Assembly: GCA_946902875.1 (NCBI GenBank)
Contig: OX336343.1
Location: 17,159,596 to 17,223,595, forward strand
Direction of reading: 5' to 3'
Length of the DNA: 64,000 nucleotides
Source: Nematopogon swammerdamellus
Lineage: Eukaryota > Arthropoda > Insecta > Lepidoptera > Adelidae
Under the pieces are notes generated by a model. That model did no database searches. It was not told where the DNA came from and worked only from the letters and a program-made list of their open reading frames with translations. Position numbers and translations under genes: made by a program. Positions 20,510 through 32,700 of this stretch are shown here, in pieces. Numbering within the stretch: position 1 is the first letter of the stretch; each line of letters opens with the position of its first letter.

Positions 20510-23472
20510 GCCGGCAGTCATCAATCGCGGCCACTGACTGCCAACAAACATCGAGCCGCCTATTCATAATTGATCAAAATTCTAAGCACAAATTTCTAAT
20601 AGACTCGGGCTCCGATTTGTGTTGTTTCCCAAGGAAATTTATTGAACACAGAAACACGAAGGCTACTAATTACGATCTCAACGCAGCTAATGGTAGCAAC
20701 ATTAGAACATACGGTTCATTACCAATGTGCCTAAATTTAGGACTGCGCAGAGATTTTAAATGGACATTCACTATTGCCGACGTTAACGTACCGATCATCG
20801 GGGCAGACTTCCTTGCATATTATAAGCTTATAGTGGATTGCGGTAAGAAACTACTTGTTGACGGCACAACAGGTCTCTCGTCGTTTGCTAAATTTTTCGT
20901 TACGGACCAGCTTAGCATAAAAGCTGTGAATATTACCAATCCTAATTCACCTTTCACACAAGTATTGGCTGACTTTCCCGAAATTACACGTCCACCCGGG
21001 ATACTTCGGGACATTAAACACAACACCGTCCACTACATCAAAACAACTGATGGGCAACCTCTCTCCTGTCGTCCTCGGCGCCTAGGCCCACAGAAGCTAC
21101 GCACTGCAAAGAAGGAATTTGAAAACATGGTCGAAGCCGGCACTACTAGACCGTCGAAAAGTCCCTGGTCGTCACCACTTCACATGGTGCCCAAGAAAGA
21201 TAGTTCTTGGCGACCGTGTGGAGATTATCGGGCATTAAATGCTCGAACTATTCCTGACCGCTACCCGGTAAGACACATCGGCGATTTCTCTCATAATTTG
21301 GCAGGGTGCACCATTTTCAGCACCGTCGATCTTGTCAAAGCATACCAGCAAATTCCTGTAAACCCTGAAGACATTTGTAAAACAGCTATTATCACGCCAT
21401 TCGGCCTTTTCGAATTTCCGTTTATGTCATTCGGATTACGAAATGCTGGCCAAACATTTCAACGCTTCATCGATGAGGTCACACAGGGGCTTCCTTTCTG
21501 CTTTCCGTACGTCGACGACATATTGATATTTTCAAAAGACGTTTCCGAACACACACAACACCTTCGCATCCTCTTTAAACGCCTCTTGGATTATGGCATG
21601 GTAGTCAACACCAACAAATGCGTTTTCGGTGCAAACGAGGTAATTTTCCTAGGATACAGAATATCCGCAAAGGGCACTAGCCCACCCACAGACCGGATCG
21701 AAGCTATCAAAAACTTTCAACGTCCGACATCAGCACAAGGTTTGCGAAGGTTCATGGGAATGATAAACTACTATAGACGTTTCCTTCCTCATGCAGCCAA
21801 AACTCAAGCGCCTCTTATAGACATGCTAACGGATTCCAAGCTGAAAGGATCAAAACCTGTCCCATGGACACCAGAACTTGAACGCTGTTTCGAAGAATGC
21901 AAGAACAGTCTATCTCATGCAACACTCGTAGCACATTCAGCCTCCGATGCTCCTCTCGGGCTCTTCACCGACGCGTCTTCAACACACATCGGCGCCTGTC
22001 TCCAGCAGAAAGTCGACCACTCTTGGCAGCCACTAGCTTTCTTTAGCAAGAAGTTGACACCACGTCAATCTTCATGGCCTGCTTATTACAGGGAGTTGCT
22101 AGCAGTTTATGAAGCAGTTCAACATTTTCGGCACATCCTCGAAGCTCAGCACGCGACGATCTACACAGATCATAAACCACTTATTTATGCATTTTCTCAA
22201 CGTCGAGAAAAGCTTCCACCGGTACAGCTCAACCAGATGTCCTTCATTTCACAATTCACCACTGACATTGAGTTTATCAAAGGAAAAGAAAATGTCGTTG
22301 CTGACACAATGTCACGTGTCGACCGACTGCACAACCTAAGTCATCCAGGAGCAAAGGTCACTACACGTCTTGTTTCAGACCGTTTCGTCTGGCCAGCCAT
22401 GAACAAGGACTGTCATGCTTGGACTCGAGCATGTATTTCTTGTCAACGCAGTAAGATTACAAGACACACAATTTCACCTCTTGGAAATTTTGCCAACCCA
22501 TCTGGTCGTTTTCAACACATTCACATTGACATCATTGGCCCTCTTCCGGTTAACAAAGAGTATAAGTACTGTCTCACGGCCACAGACAGGTTCACACGCT
22601 GGCCAGAAGCATTTCCAATGAAATCGATCACAGCTGAAGAGGTTGCTGACACCCTTATTCACGGCTGGGTTTCCAGGTTCGGAGTTCCGGTTATCATCAC
22701 GACAGACCAGGGCAGCCAATTTGAGGCTGGTATTTTTTGCCGTTTGATGCAACGTTGGGCAACAAAACGTGTAAGAACAACAAGCTACCATCCACAATCA
22801 AATGGTATGGTTGAGCGGATGCACCGCCAACTTAAAGCAGCACTGATGTGCCACGGTGATTCTTGGCTCAGTGCCTTACCATTAGTACTTCTAGGTATGC
22901 GCACAGCTTTGAAAGAGGATCTTAGTACTTCAGCTGCAGAGTTGGTCTACGGTGAACCACTACGTTTGCCCGGAGATTTCATTGTCTCTTCCAAACATTC
23001 TCAGTGTGTTGAAGACACGCAAGACTTTGTTGGAAAATTTTCGTCAAGAATAGCTCAACTACGGCCAACTCCAGCCACAAGACATTCAAAACCTGGGACA
23101 TTCATTTTTAAAGACTGGCATAATTCAACGCATGCTTTCCTCAGAGTCGACAAAGTTCGAGCATCTTTACAACCGCCGTACCAAGGGCCTTATAAGATCA
23201 TTAAGAAATGTGACAAAACAGCCACTCTTCACATTAAAGCGAAAGATGTCGTAGTGAGTTTAGATCGTGTTAAGCCAGCTTACATAATTGCTGAAGAGGA
23301 GCCTGCTACGTTTCCTCGCACAGACCACCTATGCACCCCAGCAACACCAATACTTGCTAGTTCAACCATTCCTCCTTCATCAGACAAAGCTGAACCAAAC
23401 GCTTCGCCAACGCCTGTAGTGACAACACGGTCTGGTCGTAGGGTACGCTTCAGGGATATATTGGATTTGTAA
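20497..23472 (+). CDS. E1 Pol with internal deletion
   Basis: About 991 codons open in the -1 frame relative to gag. Protease [21 protein letters not shown], RNase H LFTDASS, integrase [25 protein letters not shown] and NGMVERMHR are all present. Compared with E2 about 65 residues are missing in frame near 22318-22328, between the RNase H end (ADTMSR) and LHNLSHPG. This removes the RNase H-integrase linker and the start of the integrase N-terminal domain, so the integrase is probably impaired. The frame has no ATG at its start. Confidence 0.88.
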   Translation, partial: PNKLSRQSSIAATDCQQTSSRLFIIDQNSKHKFLIDSGSDLCCFPRKFIEHRNTKATNYDLNAANGSNIRTYGSLPMCLNLGLRRDFKWTFTIADVNVPIIGADFLAYYKLIVDCGKKLLVDGTTGLSSFAKFFVTDQLSIKAVNITNPNSPFTQVLADFPEITRPPGILRDIKHNTVHYIKTTDGQPLSCRPRRLGPQKLRTAKKEFENMVEAGTTRPSKSPWSSPLHMVPKKDSSWRPCGDYRALNARTIPDRYPVRHIGDFSHNLAGCTIFSTVDLVKAYQQIPVNPEDICKTAIITPFGLFEFPFMSFGLRNAGQTFQRFIDEVTQGLPFCFPYVDDILIFSKDVSEHTQHLRILFKRLLDYGMVVNTNKCVFGANEVIFLGYRISAKGTSPPTDRIEAIKNFQRPTSAQGLRRFMGMINYYRRFLPHAAKTQAPLIDMLTDSKLKGSKPVPWTPELERCFEECKNSLSHATLVAHSASDAPLGLFTDASSTHIGACLQQKVDHSWQPLAFFSKKLTPRQSSWPAYYRELLAVYEAVQHFRHILEAQHATIYTDHKPLIYAFSQRREKLPPVQLNQMSFISQFTTDIEFIKGKENVVADTMSRVDRLHNLSHPGAKVTTRLVSDRFVWPAMNKDCHAWTRACISCQRSKITRHTISPLGNFANPSGRFQHIHIDIIGPLPVNKEYKYCLTATDRFTRWPEAFPMKSITAEEVADTLIHGWVSRFGVPVIITTDQGSQFEAGIFCRLMQRWATKRVRTTSYHPQSNGMVERMHRQLKAALMCHGDSWLSALPLVLLGMRTALKEDLSTSAAELVYGEPLRLPGDFIVSSKHSQCVEDTQDFVGKFSSRIAQLRPTPATRHSKPGTFIFKDWHNSTHAFLRVDKVRASLQPPYQGPYKIIKKCDKTATLHIKAKDVVVSLDRVKPAYIIAEEEPATFPRTDHLCTPATPILASSTIPPSSDKAEPNASPTPVVTTRSGRRVRFRDILDL

Positions 23473-23524
23473 TCATTCTCATTCTTTTCTCTCTCTATCC
23501 TTCTTTTCTCCGTGGGGGGGGTGA

Positions 23525-23729
23525 TGTGGCGCCAACCAACGCTGGCAGCTTTCATTTTTTGAATATTTGGTTTGACAAGCTGCGCGAAAGAAAATATGTC
23601 AAGTTAGACTTCTGATTATTTTCCCGAACTAAAAATGAATTCTTAGTTATTCGCATATTCTTGCTTTTAAAATGTATTATTAAATGTTAAACTTAATCGA
23701 GTTTTCTTCATTGATCGAAGTATTCAGTA
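23525..23729 (+). repeat. E1 right LTR
   Basis: 205 bp directly after a polypurine tract (GTGGGGGGGGTGA) nearly the same as that of E2. Confidence 0.87.
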
Positions 23730-23749
23730 ACCCGATAAAACTACTAGTC

Positions 23750-23900
23750 TAAGGCCCACTTGCACCAACACAAATTTAATATATAAACCAGTTTAACTCG
23801 CTAAACCAGTTTAAGCTAGCACTCTTTGACTGTGGGAACCGCGTTTAAATCCATAACTCGCTACTTAACTTTAAACTCGTGTTGGTGCAAGTGGGCCTTA
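23750..23900. mobile_element. MITE with TIR AAGGCCCACTTGCACCAACA
   Basis: Inverted ends of about 22 bp (TAAGGCCCACTTGCACCA...) enclose a short AT-rich centre. A common lepidopteran fold-back type. It sits in the tRNA-like sequence also hit by E1. Confidence 0.75.
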
Positions 23901-23902
23901 GA

Positions 23903-23935
23903 CCCTCACCCCTGAGCCACGAAATCACTTAAACG
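23903..23935 (-). other. tRNA-like A-box half
   Basis: GTGGCTCAGGGGTGAGGGTC on the minus strand; partner of the B-box half at 18850-18895, separated by Gypsy E1 and the MITE at 23750-23900. Confidence 0.55.
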
Positions 23936-24712
23936 AACAAACGAATATCGAATTCCCTTGATTCGTTTTCGGCTCTATGACTTTACCAGAGCCAACAGAA
24001 TTGATCCCGACCCTGAGCCACTCGTGTGGTCACTCACGATCACGAACTCACGAAGCACCATAAACACGCGAGAGGCATTAATGTTGCCAGTACTGTTTTC
24101 ATCTTCGCTATCATGTGCATACTCACGCATAAACCACTTCTCTGGCTGTGCAAGCGGGACCGCACTCGGCAGTAGTCATAGATTAACTTGTTGAATATAT
24201 GCTTGCCAGCCATGGCAGTAAGCTGTCAAACATTTTCGATTCTCGAGACTCTAGAAGAGAGATGTTTAAGGAAATTGTGAATTGCCTGTATGGTCAAATG
24301 ATCTTTGCCTGCCTATTTATGCCGAAATCAATATCAACAACAACAACAATTAAAATGTCATTAATGTCATGGAAACGTCACACACACAGTCAAACACACA
24401 GATTACCAATATATATGTGTCAAACATGATGCTGAGATGAGGTGTGGGTGGTGTGAATCACAGATTACCAATTTACATTGAAATTTCAAGAAAAAACTGT
24501 GTTTACATTTTGTTTTGTACAAAAAATTACTACATGATATTCGCCAGCTTATGTTCTATGAGAGATAGATCACAGCTAAACCATAACACTCACTGTCTCG
24601 AATATTTACAAATTCACGTCTCTGTATGTATGATTGATTGCAAACCGTAGTTACCTACAATACAAACCATGTAGGTATCGTCATCAAAGTATAACTCACA
24701 TTTTTGTTCCAG
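23936..24712. other. Region upstream of ALG14, no gene seen
   Basis: Holds two more copies of CACAGATTACCAAT (24397, 24459) and a possible 3' splice site ending at 24712. The ALG14 promoter or untranslated exon may lie here. Confidence 0.4.
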
Positions 24713-24744
24713 GAACGACTACCTAACCTGTTCCTGTTCTAACC

Positions 24745-25395
24745 ATGTATTATGGATACTTTGCCATTGCCGCTATTTCAACGCCGATTTTAGCGTTGCT
24801 GTTGCGAGTATTTTATCTCGTGTACCAAATAATAAGCACAGAATGTGAACTGGAAACTCAACAAACTTCGCTTCGTACAATCCTGTGCATCGGCTCCGGA
24901 GGACACACCACAGAGCTGCTTCGCTTGATGAAGAATTTAGACCCAACGAAATATACTCCTCGATTGTACGTAGTCGCTCATAACGATGTTAGCAGCGAAG
25001 TCAAAATACATAAACTTGAGATGGAAATTGGACGTAGAGACTACGTTCTTGCCAGAATACCGAGAAGTAGAAATGTAAAGCAGTCGTATGCATCTTCTAT
25101 CGGGAGCACACTGTATGCTGTATTGTGTACTGTTCCTGTTGTTTTTAAGTTTAAACCACAGTTAGTTTTGTGTAATGGTCCGGGAACTTGCATTCCTGTG
25201 TGTATTCTGGCGTTTTTGATGAGATGTTTGTTCGTCTCAGACTGTAGGATAATTTTTATTGAGAGTATATGCAGAGTGAGAAGCTTCTCTCTCACTGGAA
25301 AAATTCTGCAATGGTTTGCGGATGTTATAGTTGTGCAGTGGCCGTTCCTACGTGAAATTTGCTCTCGGGCTAAATATTTTGGGAGGCTGATGTGA
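24745..25395 (+). CDS. ALG14: ALG14, UDP-GlcNAc transferase subunit
   Basis: 216 residues, the normal length of animal ALG14. It anchors ALG13 at the cytosolic face of the ER; together they add the second GlcNAc to dolichol-PP-GlcNAc in N-glycan precursor synthesis. An N-terminal TM helix spans about residues 5-28. Then come ILCIGSGGHTTELLRLM at about 46-62, the signature glycine loop; RDYVLARIPRSRNVKQSY; and LVLCNGPGTCIPVCIL at about 146-161, which lines the donor site. The ATG is preceded by AACC. The coding region is uninterrupted. A possible 3' splice site (TTTTTGTTCCAG) ends at 24712, so an upstream untranslated exon is possible. A poly(A) signal lies 17 nt after the stop. Confidence 0.95.
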   Translation: MYYGYFAIAAISTPILALLLRVFYLVYQIISTECELETQQTSLRTILCIGSGGHTTELLRLMKNLDPTKYTPRLYVVAHNDVSSEVKIHKLEMEIGRRDYVLARIPRSRNVKQSYASSIGSTLYAVLCTVPVVFKFKPQLVLCNGPGTCIPVCILAFLMRCLFVSDCRIIFIESICRVRSFSLTGKILQWFADVIVVQWPFLREICSRAKYFGRLM

Positions 25396-25411
25396 TATTT
25401 TAGAATTGTTT

Positions 25412-25417
25412 AATAAA
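25412..25417 (+). terminator. ALG14 polyadenylation signal
   Basis: AATAAA 17 nt after the ALG14 stop codon. Confidence 0.65.
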
Positions 25418-26689
25418 TTGACTCATGACTTTTTTTTCTTTATGGTTTTACATAAAACAGGAATGTATTCCTTCTTCTCATTCGTAAGTAAATATTATGA
25501 TTATTATCAGTTACAAAAATAAAATAACCACAAACTGCCTGAAACAAATTGCAACTTTATTCAACCACTTGTGTAGTTAATTCCATACATTATACATACA
25601 TACTGTTAACAAAATATGCACAAACAATATACCCTTTGCGTGACTTTGCTCACAGCTCAGGCCGCCGATGATGTAGCGTTATGATTTAGTTATAGTTGAG
25701 AAGTGACAGAATGTAACAGGGAAAACCATATGTAAATAGATAAAGTGGGTTGCCTGTAGAAATTTTAACTTTATTTATTAGAATGCAGTGCATTGAAACA
25801 ACTATTGCAAATAGACTCCAAAAAGCACTGGGAAAAATTACAGTACTCAAAACAGATATAATGAAAATAATCGAGAAATTATTCGATGAATTGACATGAA
25901 GATTGAATTTAGTTCAAGCCAAAAGTACTCAGTGCTAATCACTGCAGTGTTAATCAGCACTCAGTGACTGCAAACTTATACATATTGATGTATTTTTAAC
26001 TTATTAGTATATAATATGGGGAACACATTTAAAAGTTTTTCTATGAGCAGTACAAGACCAACAACAACTTTACAGGCACCCAGCGGTGGCACTATTATAG
26101 TGGCAGCTTCGGAGTTGTCACTCTCACTCATTCAGCCAAACTGAGAGGAGAAATGACATTTCAAGATGGCGCCTTTAGATACCGTTTGGCCGGGCGCCTA
26201 GTAAAAAACTGTATACAGCTGTCAGTGTAATTTTAAATTTAATTTGTCAAACTAAAAGATAAGCAAAATTATGTTCGCGACAGCGGGGAAGGGGAATACA
26301 ATTTAATGATTTAGGACAGCGACTTTGTATAGGACTGACAGCTGTCATGCTCAGGTCTGGCGAAATATAATTATTGATTCAAGCCGTGCAGCACAATATG
26401 CAGCTTTTATTAGATTTTACTGCAATCATTGAACGGCTACAATCAAATAATAAAGTCTCCATTGACAGGCAGCAGTCCAAAGAAGCAGAGAATACTCTTT
26501 CATTCATTACAACACAGATATTTCTGCAATAACATAATAATAAATGACTTATACACTACAAATAAACAAAACATGGAATCAGATTTCCATACAAAATTAT
26601 AAGCCATAACCATGCATACAAAATATCTTTTTATTACATAAACTGCAGCTTTGCCAATACTAAGTTTCAAATGCGACACTAACAAGATG

Positions 26690-26811
26690 TTACGGCCGGC
26701 ACGATCAAAGGGTGAAGCACTGACATGGCACCTAGTTTACCCGGTGTTATGGGCTGACATCACGGACGTTGTAGGTGATGTAGCCAACCGTGTCAGTTTC
26801 CATAAAAAAAA
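26690..26811 (+). mobile_element. SINE A 3' fragment
   Basis: Tail part only (GGCTGACATCACGGACG...) with poly(A). Confidence 0.75.
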
Positions 26812-26858
26812 AATTTACATTTTATTATTAGTGATATTTTGGATGCAAAAATATACCT

Positions 26859-27034
26859 GAGGTTCCATTATGATATTTCATTGACACATTCTAGCGTACA
26901 AGTAAGTAAATATTTTTATGGAGCAAAGATCCAGCGCCTCTAGCGGGCCAGGTACTAAAAATGGCCATACAAATATTTACTTGAGCACGTACTTGTAAGC
27001 AACGAAATGTAAAAAAATATCATAATTGAGCCTC
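26859..27034. mobile_element. Fold-back MITE
   Basis: Inverted ends GAGGTTCCATTATGATATTT / ...ATATCATAATTGAGCCTC with three mismatches; inner part also self-complementary. Confidence 0.65.
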
Positions 27035-28334
27035 CGATTGCGTGCTAAGTATTTGTCACAGTCAGATGCAGTTAACAGCTCTGTCACAGTGACTGACATC
27101 CATTCGGAACCAATTTCTAGAACGCGCCCATTCGGACACAACTTTCGTTGGGCCTAAATCAATTTATATTTACGTTTCCATGTTTTCTTTATTCATAGCT
27201 TATACGAAAGAATATTTAAAAGTACACTGGCTTTCTTCTGTTTTCGTATAATTTTAGCCAAATTTTTATTGGGAAATTATTTATTAGATAAAACCAAAAT
27301 TGTTCAAAATTTATATTAATTTTTACAAGTTGAGATTAATGTTTTTCCTTAAAACTATCATAATTCACAAGGTATTAAAATTAAATTAAAAAGGTTTCAA
27401 AATTCATCAAAACAGGAAGAAATCAGTCCAGTATCTATCATTGGCCAAAGTCTAGTAAGTTGTCAATGGAGTTCCCATGTAACTATTTAGCTAGAGTGTA
27501 TCTAGCTAAAGTTTATGTGAGAGTTTACAATTTCTAGCAAACCATGATGAATGTAAAATATGCGTTGTGTAACTATTATTAGTAAATGAATAATGAATTA
27601 ACCATGCTTCACCCAACACAGTCCCAGGACTAGCGTGGCAGCAGAACTCTTAATAAATAAAATGCAATGCTCACATCTTTTCACCTGTTTATTCCTGTTA
27701 TTGTTAATAAATATATATATAATATATTGTTAATAATATAGGTAATAAAAAATAAATTAAAATGTTCTTATTAATAAATTATTTTGATTTTTGATTTTTA
27801 TTTTTTGATCAACCGAAGTGTAAATGTTATCACAGATCACTTGGCCATTGTGAGAATAATTTTAACAAATCGGCCACTCGGTAAGTATAAATAAGTAAAG
27901 AAAATAAAATTTTAGTTTGTAATGGTACATACTCGGGAACTGGGCCCAAAAGTATTTTGGCACATTACAGTAAAGATGAAAACTCAAAATTAACCACACT
28001 AACAATTTGTCAAGCACCACAAAATACATTTTAAGTCATTAAAATATTAAGTAATTCCCAACGCCGATTCCACGCTCGATACATTTTCAGGCACATATCA
28101 GACAAAGTAGCTTTATAATATTAAAAGCTTTCTAAAACGACTTAACAAATCGACAATCAATTAATTATTCAAATTGATCATTTCACAACCCACCCAGTCA
28201 GGAAAATGCAATATAATATATTGAAATGTTTCAATTATTGTTACGATGTGTAAGTCAGAAACTAAATGTGATGGATGATGTGTGCGACATACATGCATGA
28301 TTATTCATAAAATGTACACAGTTTAGTTCATACT

Positions 28335-28422
28335 TTTCGACTTATGTCGTCTTCAGTGAAAATTTTAATATATATATTATATTATATATTATAATTTTCA
28401 CTGAAGACGACATAAGTCGAAA
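28335..28422. repeat. Perfect 30-bp inverted repeat with AT loop
   Basis: TTTCGACTTATGTCGTCTTC... at 28335-28364 is inverted at 28393-28422. Adjacent to the Helitron end at 28434. Confidence 0.8.
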
Positions 28423-28433
28423 TATATGAATTA

Positions 28434-28655
28434 CTAGCTGTGCCTGCGGCTCCGCCCGCTCTCATATTTGACTTCTCTGCTAACCTCATAGGCCATTTAA
28501 CTTGATGAAATATAGCCTATAATTGATGGGAAGCACCAAGCTATCCGTAGAAGCAAACTGTATTAAAATCGGTTCAGTGGTTCTCGAGTTGTAAGTGGAC
28601 AGACAGACATACAGACAGACAGAAAGCAGACGTTGGATTTTATTAAAGGTAAGGA
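28434..28655 (-). mobile_element. Helitron, non-autonomous copy 2
   Basis: Minus-strand member of the same subfamily as 2305-2532, with a canonical CTAG end after the GC hairpin, next to a T. Confidence 0.78.
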
Positions 28656-29500
28656 AACTGTGTACATTTTATGAATAATATAAATATACAAAAATAATTT
28701 CAAACAAATATTTTGTAAATAAAAATAATTTATTATTAATACATGCATGGGCAAACAAATTATTTATTTCTGAAAAGGTGTGGCATGTACACGATGCCAC
28801 ATAAAATGTATGCAGACGGACATGCCAAAATCAGATGCCGATGTGATGTGTATGGGCGACATCAATTTAATGAGTTTTTAGCTCTATTCCACCAACAGAT
28901 AAAATATGTAGTAGTCAGCAGTAAATGTTCACTAACATGTAGTTAAGTGATCAAGAATGTTATTGAAAAATTTACTGTGCAGTAAAATTAACAGTGACTG
29001 TGATGTAATTTTCCAGTAGTCTTCAAATTTCAAATAAACCTGACTGTCGAATTGCTGACGCACATTGTCCTAAAACTACAATCTTACACGGATACCCTTT
29101 TCATGACTACACACTACCTGTCATATAAAATTTTATAAGTACAAATGGAAGTTTTAATTATTCCCTAGCGTCGTCTATTCTCTTAGCCTATTTGATTTGA
29201 ATGGTGTTCATTTTGTTAAGTACTTCAATAATTGCAGCATTTCGTTTATCGCTTCGGGCTTTAAGGCAGAGCGGTTTAACCTACAAGCGTTCAAGTATTC
29301 AAAAATTATGCTGCGCCTACAGCTGTCCACGGTATCCCTTAGTATTCATTATCCCTTTAAAATTCCTCTACACAGTTCAGACTAGAGTGCTGAGTTAGAT
29401 CGAAGAACAAAAACTAAAAGAATAGGCCCGTTCTGGACTGTAAAACGTAAGAAAGGATTGCGCAAACATCTCGGTTTGCTATATTTGAGTTGCGCAAACT

Positions 29501-29785
29501 TCATGGTTTGCTGTTGTCTAAGGAGATATGGGGTCCATTGCTGGAGTCTTGCTTGGGACTTTGGTCTGGTTTGTGACCTAGGAGGCAGAGCGTTTTCTCA
29601 TCGTCTATGAGGTACATGGCTTCGTCGTACGTTGGGGGAGGTGGTTCCGATGGGTCTGCGCGGGAAGACCGAGGGTTATCTGATACTTCGAGTGCGTCGT
29701 AGGCCGGTGGTCCCAGTGTGGCCGTTGACGCAGTACGTGGCACTTGAATGTTGTAGTTTTGCTCCACTTGCGCCGCTGCCATATC
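29501..29785 (-). CDS. Two-TM PY protein exon 2
   Basis: Acceptor TTTTCCAG before 29785, then D-MAAAQVEQNYNIQVPR. Contains LGPPAYDAL and EPPPPTYDEAMYLID, ends DNSKP-stop at 29501. It could also be read as a short gene of its own from the internal ATG, but the acceptor and the phase match to exon 1 favour an exon. Confidence 0.75.
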   Translation of the reverse strand, partial: DMAAAQVEQNYNIQVPRTASTATLGPPAYDALEVSDNPRSSRADPSEPPPPTYDEAMYLIDDEKTLCLLGHKPDQSPKQDSSNGPHISLDNSKP

Positions 29786-32700
29786 CTGGAAAATAATATT
29801 TTAAACGTTAACACACTGCTTGACAATGCAGCGAAATATAATGAAACATTGAGGATATAAAATTGTTTAGCTTATTTTCCTGAAATATAAGTACAGAGTG
29901 GGCTAAAATGTTTCCTTTCCACAGAATAAATAATATAGAATCCAATTTTGAGTAGATACCTACATACACTTATTTATAAAGACGTTAGTTTTAATCGTTT
30001 TGGCCTTAGAATGAATGCCAAACGCAACCTATTCTCGTATTTTGAAATTCTATGCTAATAAAAATATTGTCAAAGCACTTGACACGAACCAGTGCATGAG
30101 GTGAAGAAGATAATTGGGAGAATATACTTCAGTGGCTACAGACAGCGATATAGTAGGTCACATGCTTTACTAGCGAAGGCCAACTCCGTTTAGTGATTGT
30201 GATGTTTTTAACGAATACACTGACTCATAGCTGCACTTTTTAAAGACCGTCGTATATAATTGTTTTTTTCTTATCACCCCTTCCTCTAGTCTAGATAGAT
30301 CAAGGTCGATTCCTTTTTCTTTTCATGTTTTCTAGGTTGTCAATGATACAAACACTCAGTATACGCAGTTAGCCTATAACTCGCTGCGCATGCAGTACAA
30401 CTTATGTAGTTCGATCCATTTTGGGCTTGCCCTAAGTGTAGTGCGCCTGGCATTCGCGGAGCATCGTCTTGACGACTTCCTTGCTTTAATGCGGAAGCGG
30501 CGAGCAGGGTTTATAAAACATATTTTTAATAGTACTGTGTGGGGTCGGTACTTAATAAGAATAGTCCCACTGAATCTCTCCCCGTGCATGTCGTAAAAGG
30601 CGACTAAGGGATAAGCGGCCTGCAGACACCCCGGTCGACTTGTGGCTTTCATGGAAGACATAGGCTGGCTGGGGTAGCTGGAGACTGCGGGGTTTTGCAC
30701 GAAGGTCCCCAACCAAGCGGGATTAGTTTGCAGGCCTAGAGCCAACCCCAAACCAAAACAACAAACAACATAATTTTTAATTCTGAAACCGAATCATTCA
30801 TTGTTGTTTATTGATCATTCGTATGGCAGTAAGACTACACTCAAACTTGTCACAATTGGTTCTATCCCGTTCGATTACACCCACGAAGAAGAACCGGCAA
30901 GAAACTTCGCAGGGTATTTTTTTCATACATGTTAATACTTACAAGTATTTTTTATCCACATTATAACACCGCCTACAGTCTGTTATCTCCCGCCAACTAT
31001 TCTACATAAAGCACAAGATTGTTATTTGTAATGATTAAGTAGGTAATATGTTATTTGTAAATTTCTCTGTGCTGTCTATATGGGTTATACCCGAAATAAA
31101 CAATTTCATAAAAGTACTAGGAAAGTCACGCATTCATTTATTGAGTTAAAACTCAAAACTAAAATATTACTGAATTATCCTTATGGCTGAAATGAAGGGA
31201 AGCACTGACATGGCACCTAGTTCACCCTGTGTTATGGGCTGACATCACGGATGTTGTAGGTGATGTAGCCAACCGTGTCAGGTTCCATAAAAAAAAAAAA
31301 ATGGCTACAGAACATTCCAGCCATAAGGATAATTCTGTATGCAAGTAGGTATGCACAAACTTTTATAAAATTTTTGTTTTTACTCTATTGTAAAAACGGT
31401 AATATACATCAAGCGTCAAACTTGGTGTGACTATAGTGCAAACTCTAAAGTATAACAACAAATAATAAAAACCGGCCAATTACACATGGTCTTCAGCTCT
31501 TCTCATTCATCCACTCCTGGCTACCTTTTTCTTTCCGCCTAGCCGGTGTTTTGCTTGTATGTTATGTTTTGTTTTGTCAGCCTCTATAGCTCAGTGGTGC
31601 AGACAGTCGACTGTTGCTATTGATTGTTAAGCAACGCTAGACGCGGTCAGGACTTGGATGGGTGACCGCCCGACCGTTGGAGGCTGACCGCGGTTCGGAT
31701 TCCACGTAAAACTGTAGGTGAGTCATTTTCAACAAACTTGACCGTTGAGAAAAAAATTTTGTCGCAATTTCTAAATTGAGAAATTAATTATATTTCATTG
31801 TTTATTTGATAAACATTAAATGTCATTTAACAGAAAATATCTTTATTCGTTGGGAATTGATAGTGTATAAGCTCTACTTCTTTTAATTATTTTGCAATTG
31901 TACAATTAACGAAGCCCTGATTTTGCTCTCCATACAAAAATCGTCATGTCACTCTATACCTTTGCAGGTTTAGACATTTTTATTTATAAATAGTTTCTCT
32001 TATTCTATTAATTTACTTACATATTAAACCAATCAGAATAATGTTCTATTTTATATTTCTTTATCAAATAGGACTATATCTCTTCGATTCTTTTCGAAAT
32101 GAATTTTTTTTGCATGTCGCACTTTTTTCGAGTTTCGTTACATAATGTTTCGTTACGCTTTTGAGTAGTGATTTATCGAGATAGAATTTTATCCCGATTT
32201 TATGTCATAGATTTTAGTTCTTACGTTTATCTAGTCCTTTTGTAATGTTTTGATTCTATTGTTGTCAGGGAAGTAATTTTTAGGATATTTTTTGCAAAAA
32301 ATTTCATTACGTTTCGTTACGATTTCGTTATATTTCGTTACGTAACGAAATCTTTGTAGTATAAAGCTCCATACACATTGTAATTTTCTCAACATAACAT
32401 TATTTATAAAAAATATAAAAACTGACTTCAAATATGTATGAAATAATATTTCTTTCAGGACCCTGGAGTTGAAAGCGTCACAAAAGCATAAAAGGATTTT
32501 ATCCACTCATGTTTTCTTTCCTCCATAATTTTTTTGCTTGCTTTTGCCCGAAAAGAATTATTATTTCATACATTTTTGAATAGGTTTTTATATTTTTTCA
32601 AGATTCAACTAACAAACCAACAAGATTGAATAAATTTTGGTTATTCAATAGATTTTGTGTTTTTATTTACCTATCCATTAAAATGCAAGCCAATGTGAAT

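Larger units (their letters stand above)
18896..23729 (+). mobile_element. Gypsy retrotransposon E1 (CsRn1-like, damaged)
   Basis: 4.8 kb relative of E2 in the same orientation. LTR-like repeats of 205 bp at 18896-19100 and 23525-23729 differ at two sites I can see (about 1%). Gag and pol follow the E2 plan with pol in -1. No tRNA-Trp-type TGGTGACCC follows the repeat at 19101; a weak match TTGTGACACGG occurs at 19153. Seven-base ATAAAAC flanks lie directly before the left repeat (18889-18895) and, after five extra bases, behind the right one (23735-23741). It split a tRNA-like sequence. Pol has an in-frame internal deletion. Confidence 0.88.
25418..29500. other. Intergenic, ALG14 to the two-TM gene
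   Basis: AT-rich; contains the SINE, MITE, palindrome and Helitron listed separately. The 3' UTR of the two-TM gene should run left from 29500; AATAAA-like words on the minus strand occur near 28735-28755. No other coding exon recognised. Confidence 0.4.

Noticed and set aside
31620..31690. A 5S rRNA gene or pseudogene
   Set aside because: The 5S-like part is limited to the internal control region and always sits between tRNA A and B boxes of SINE A.
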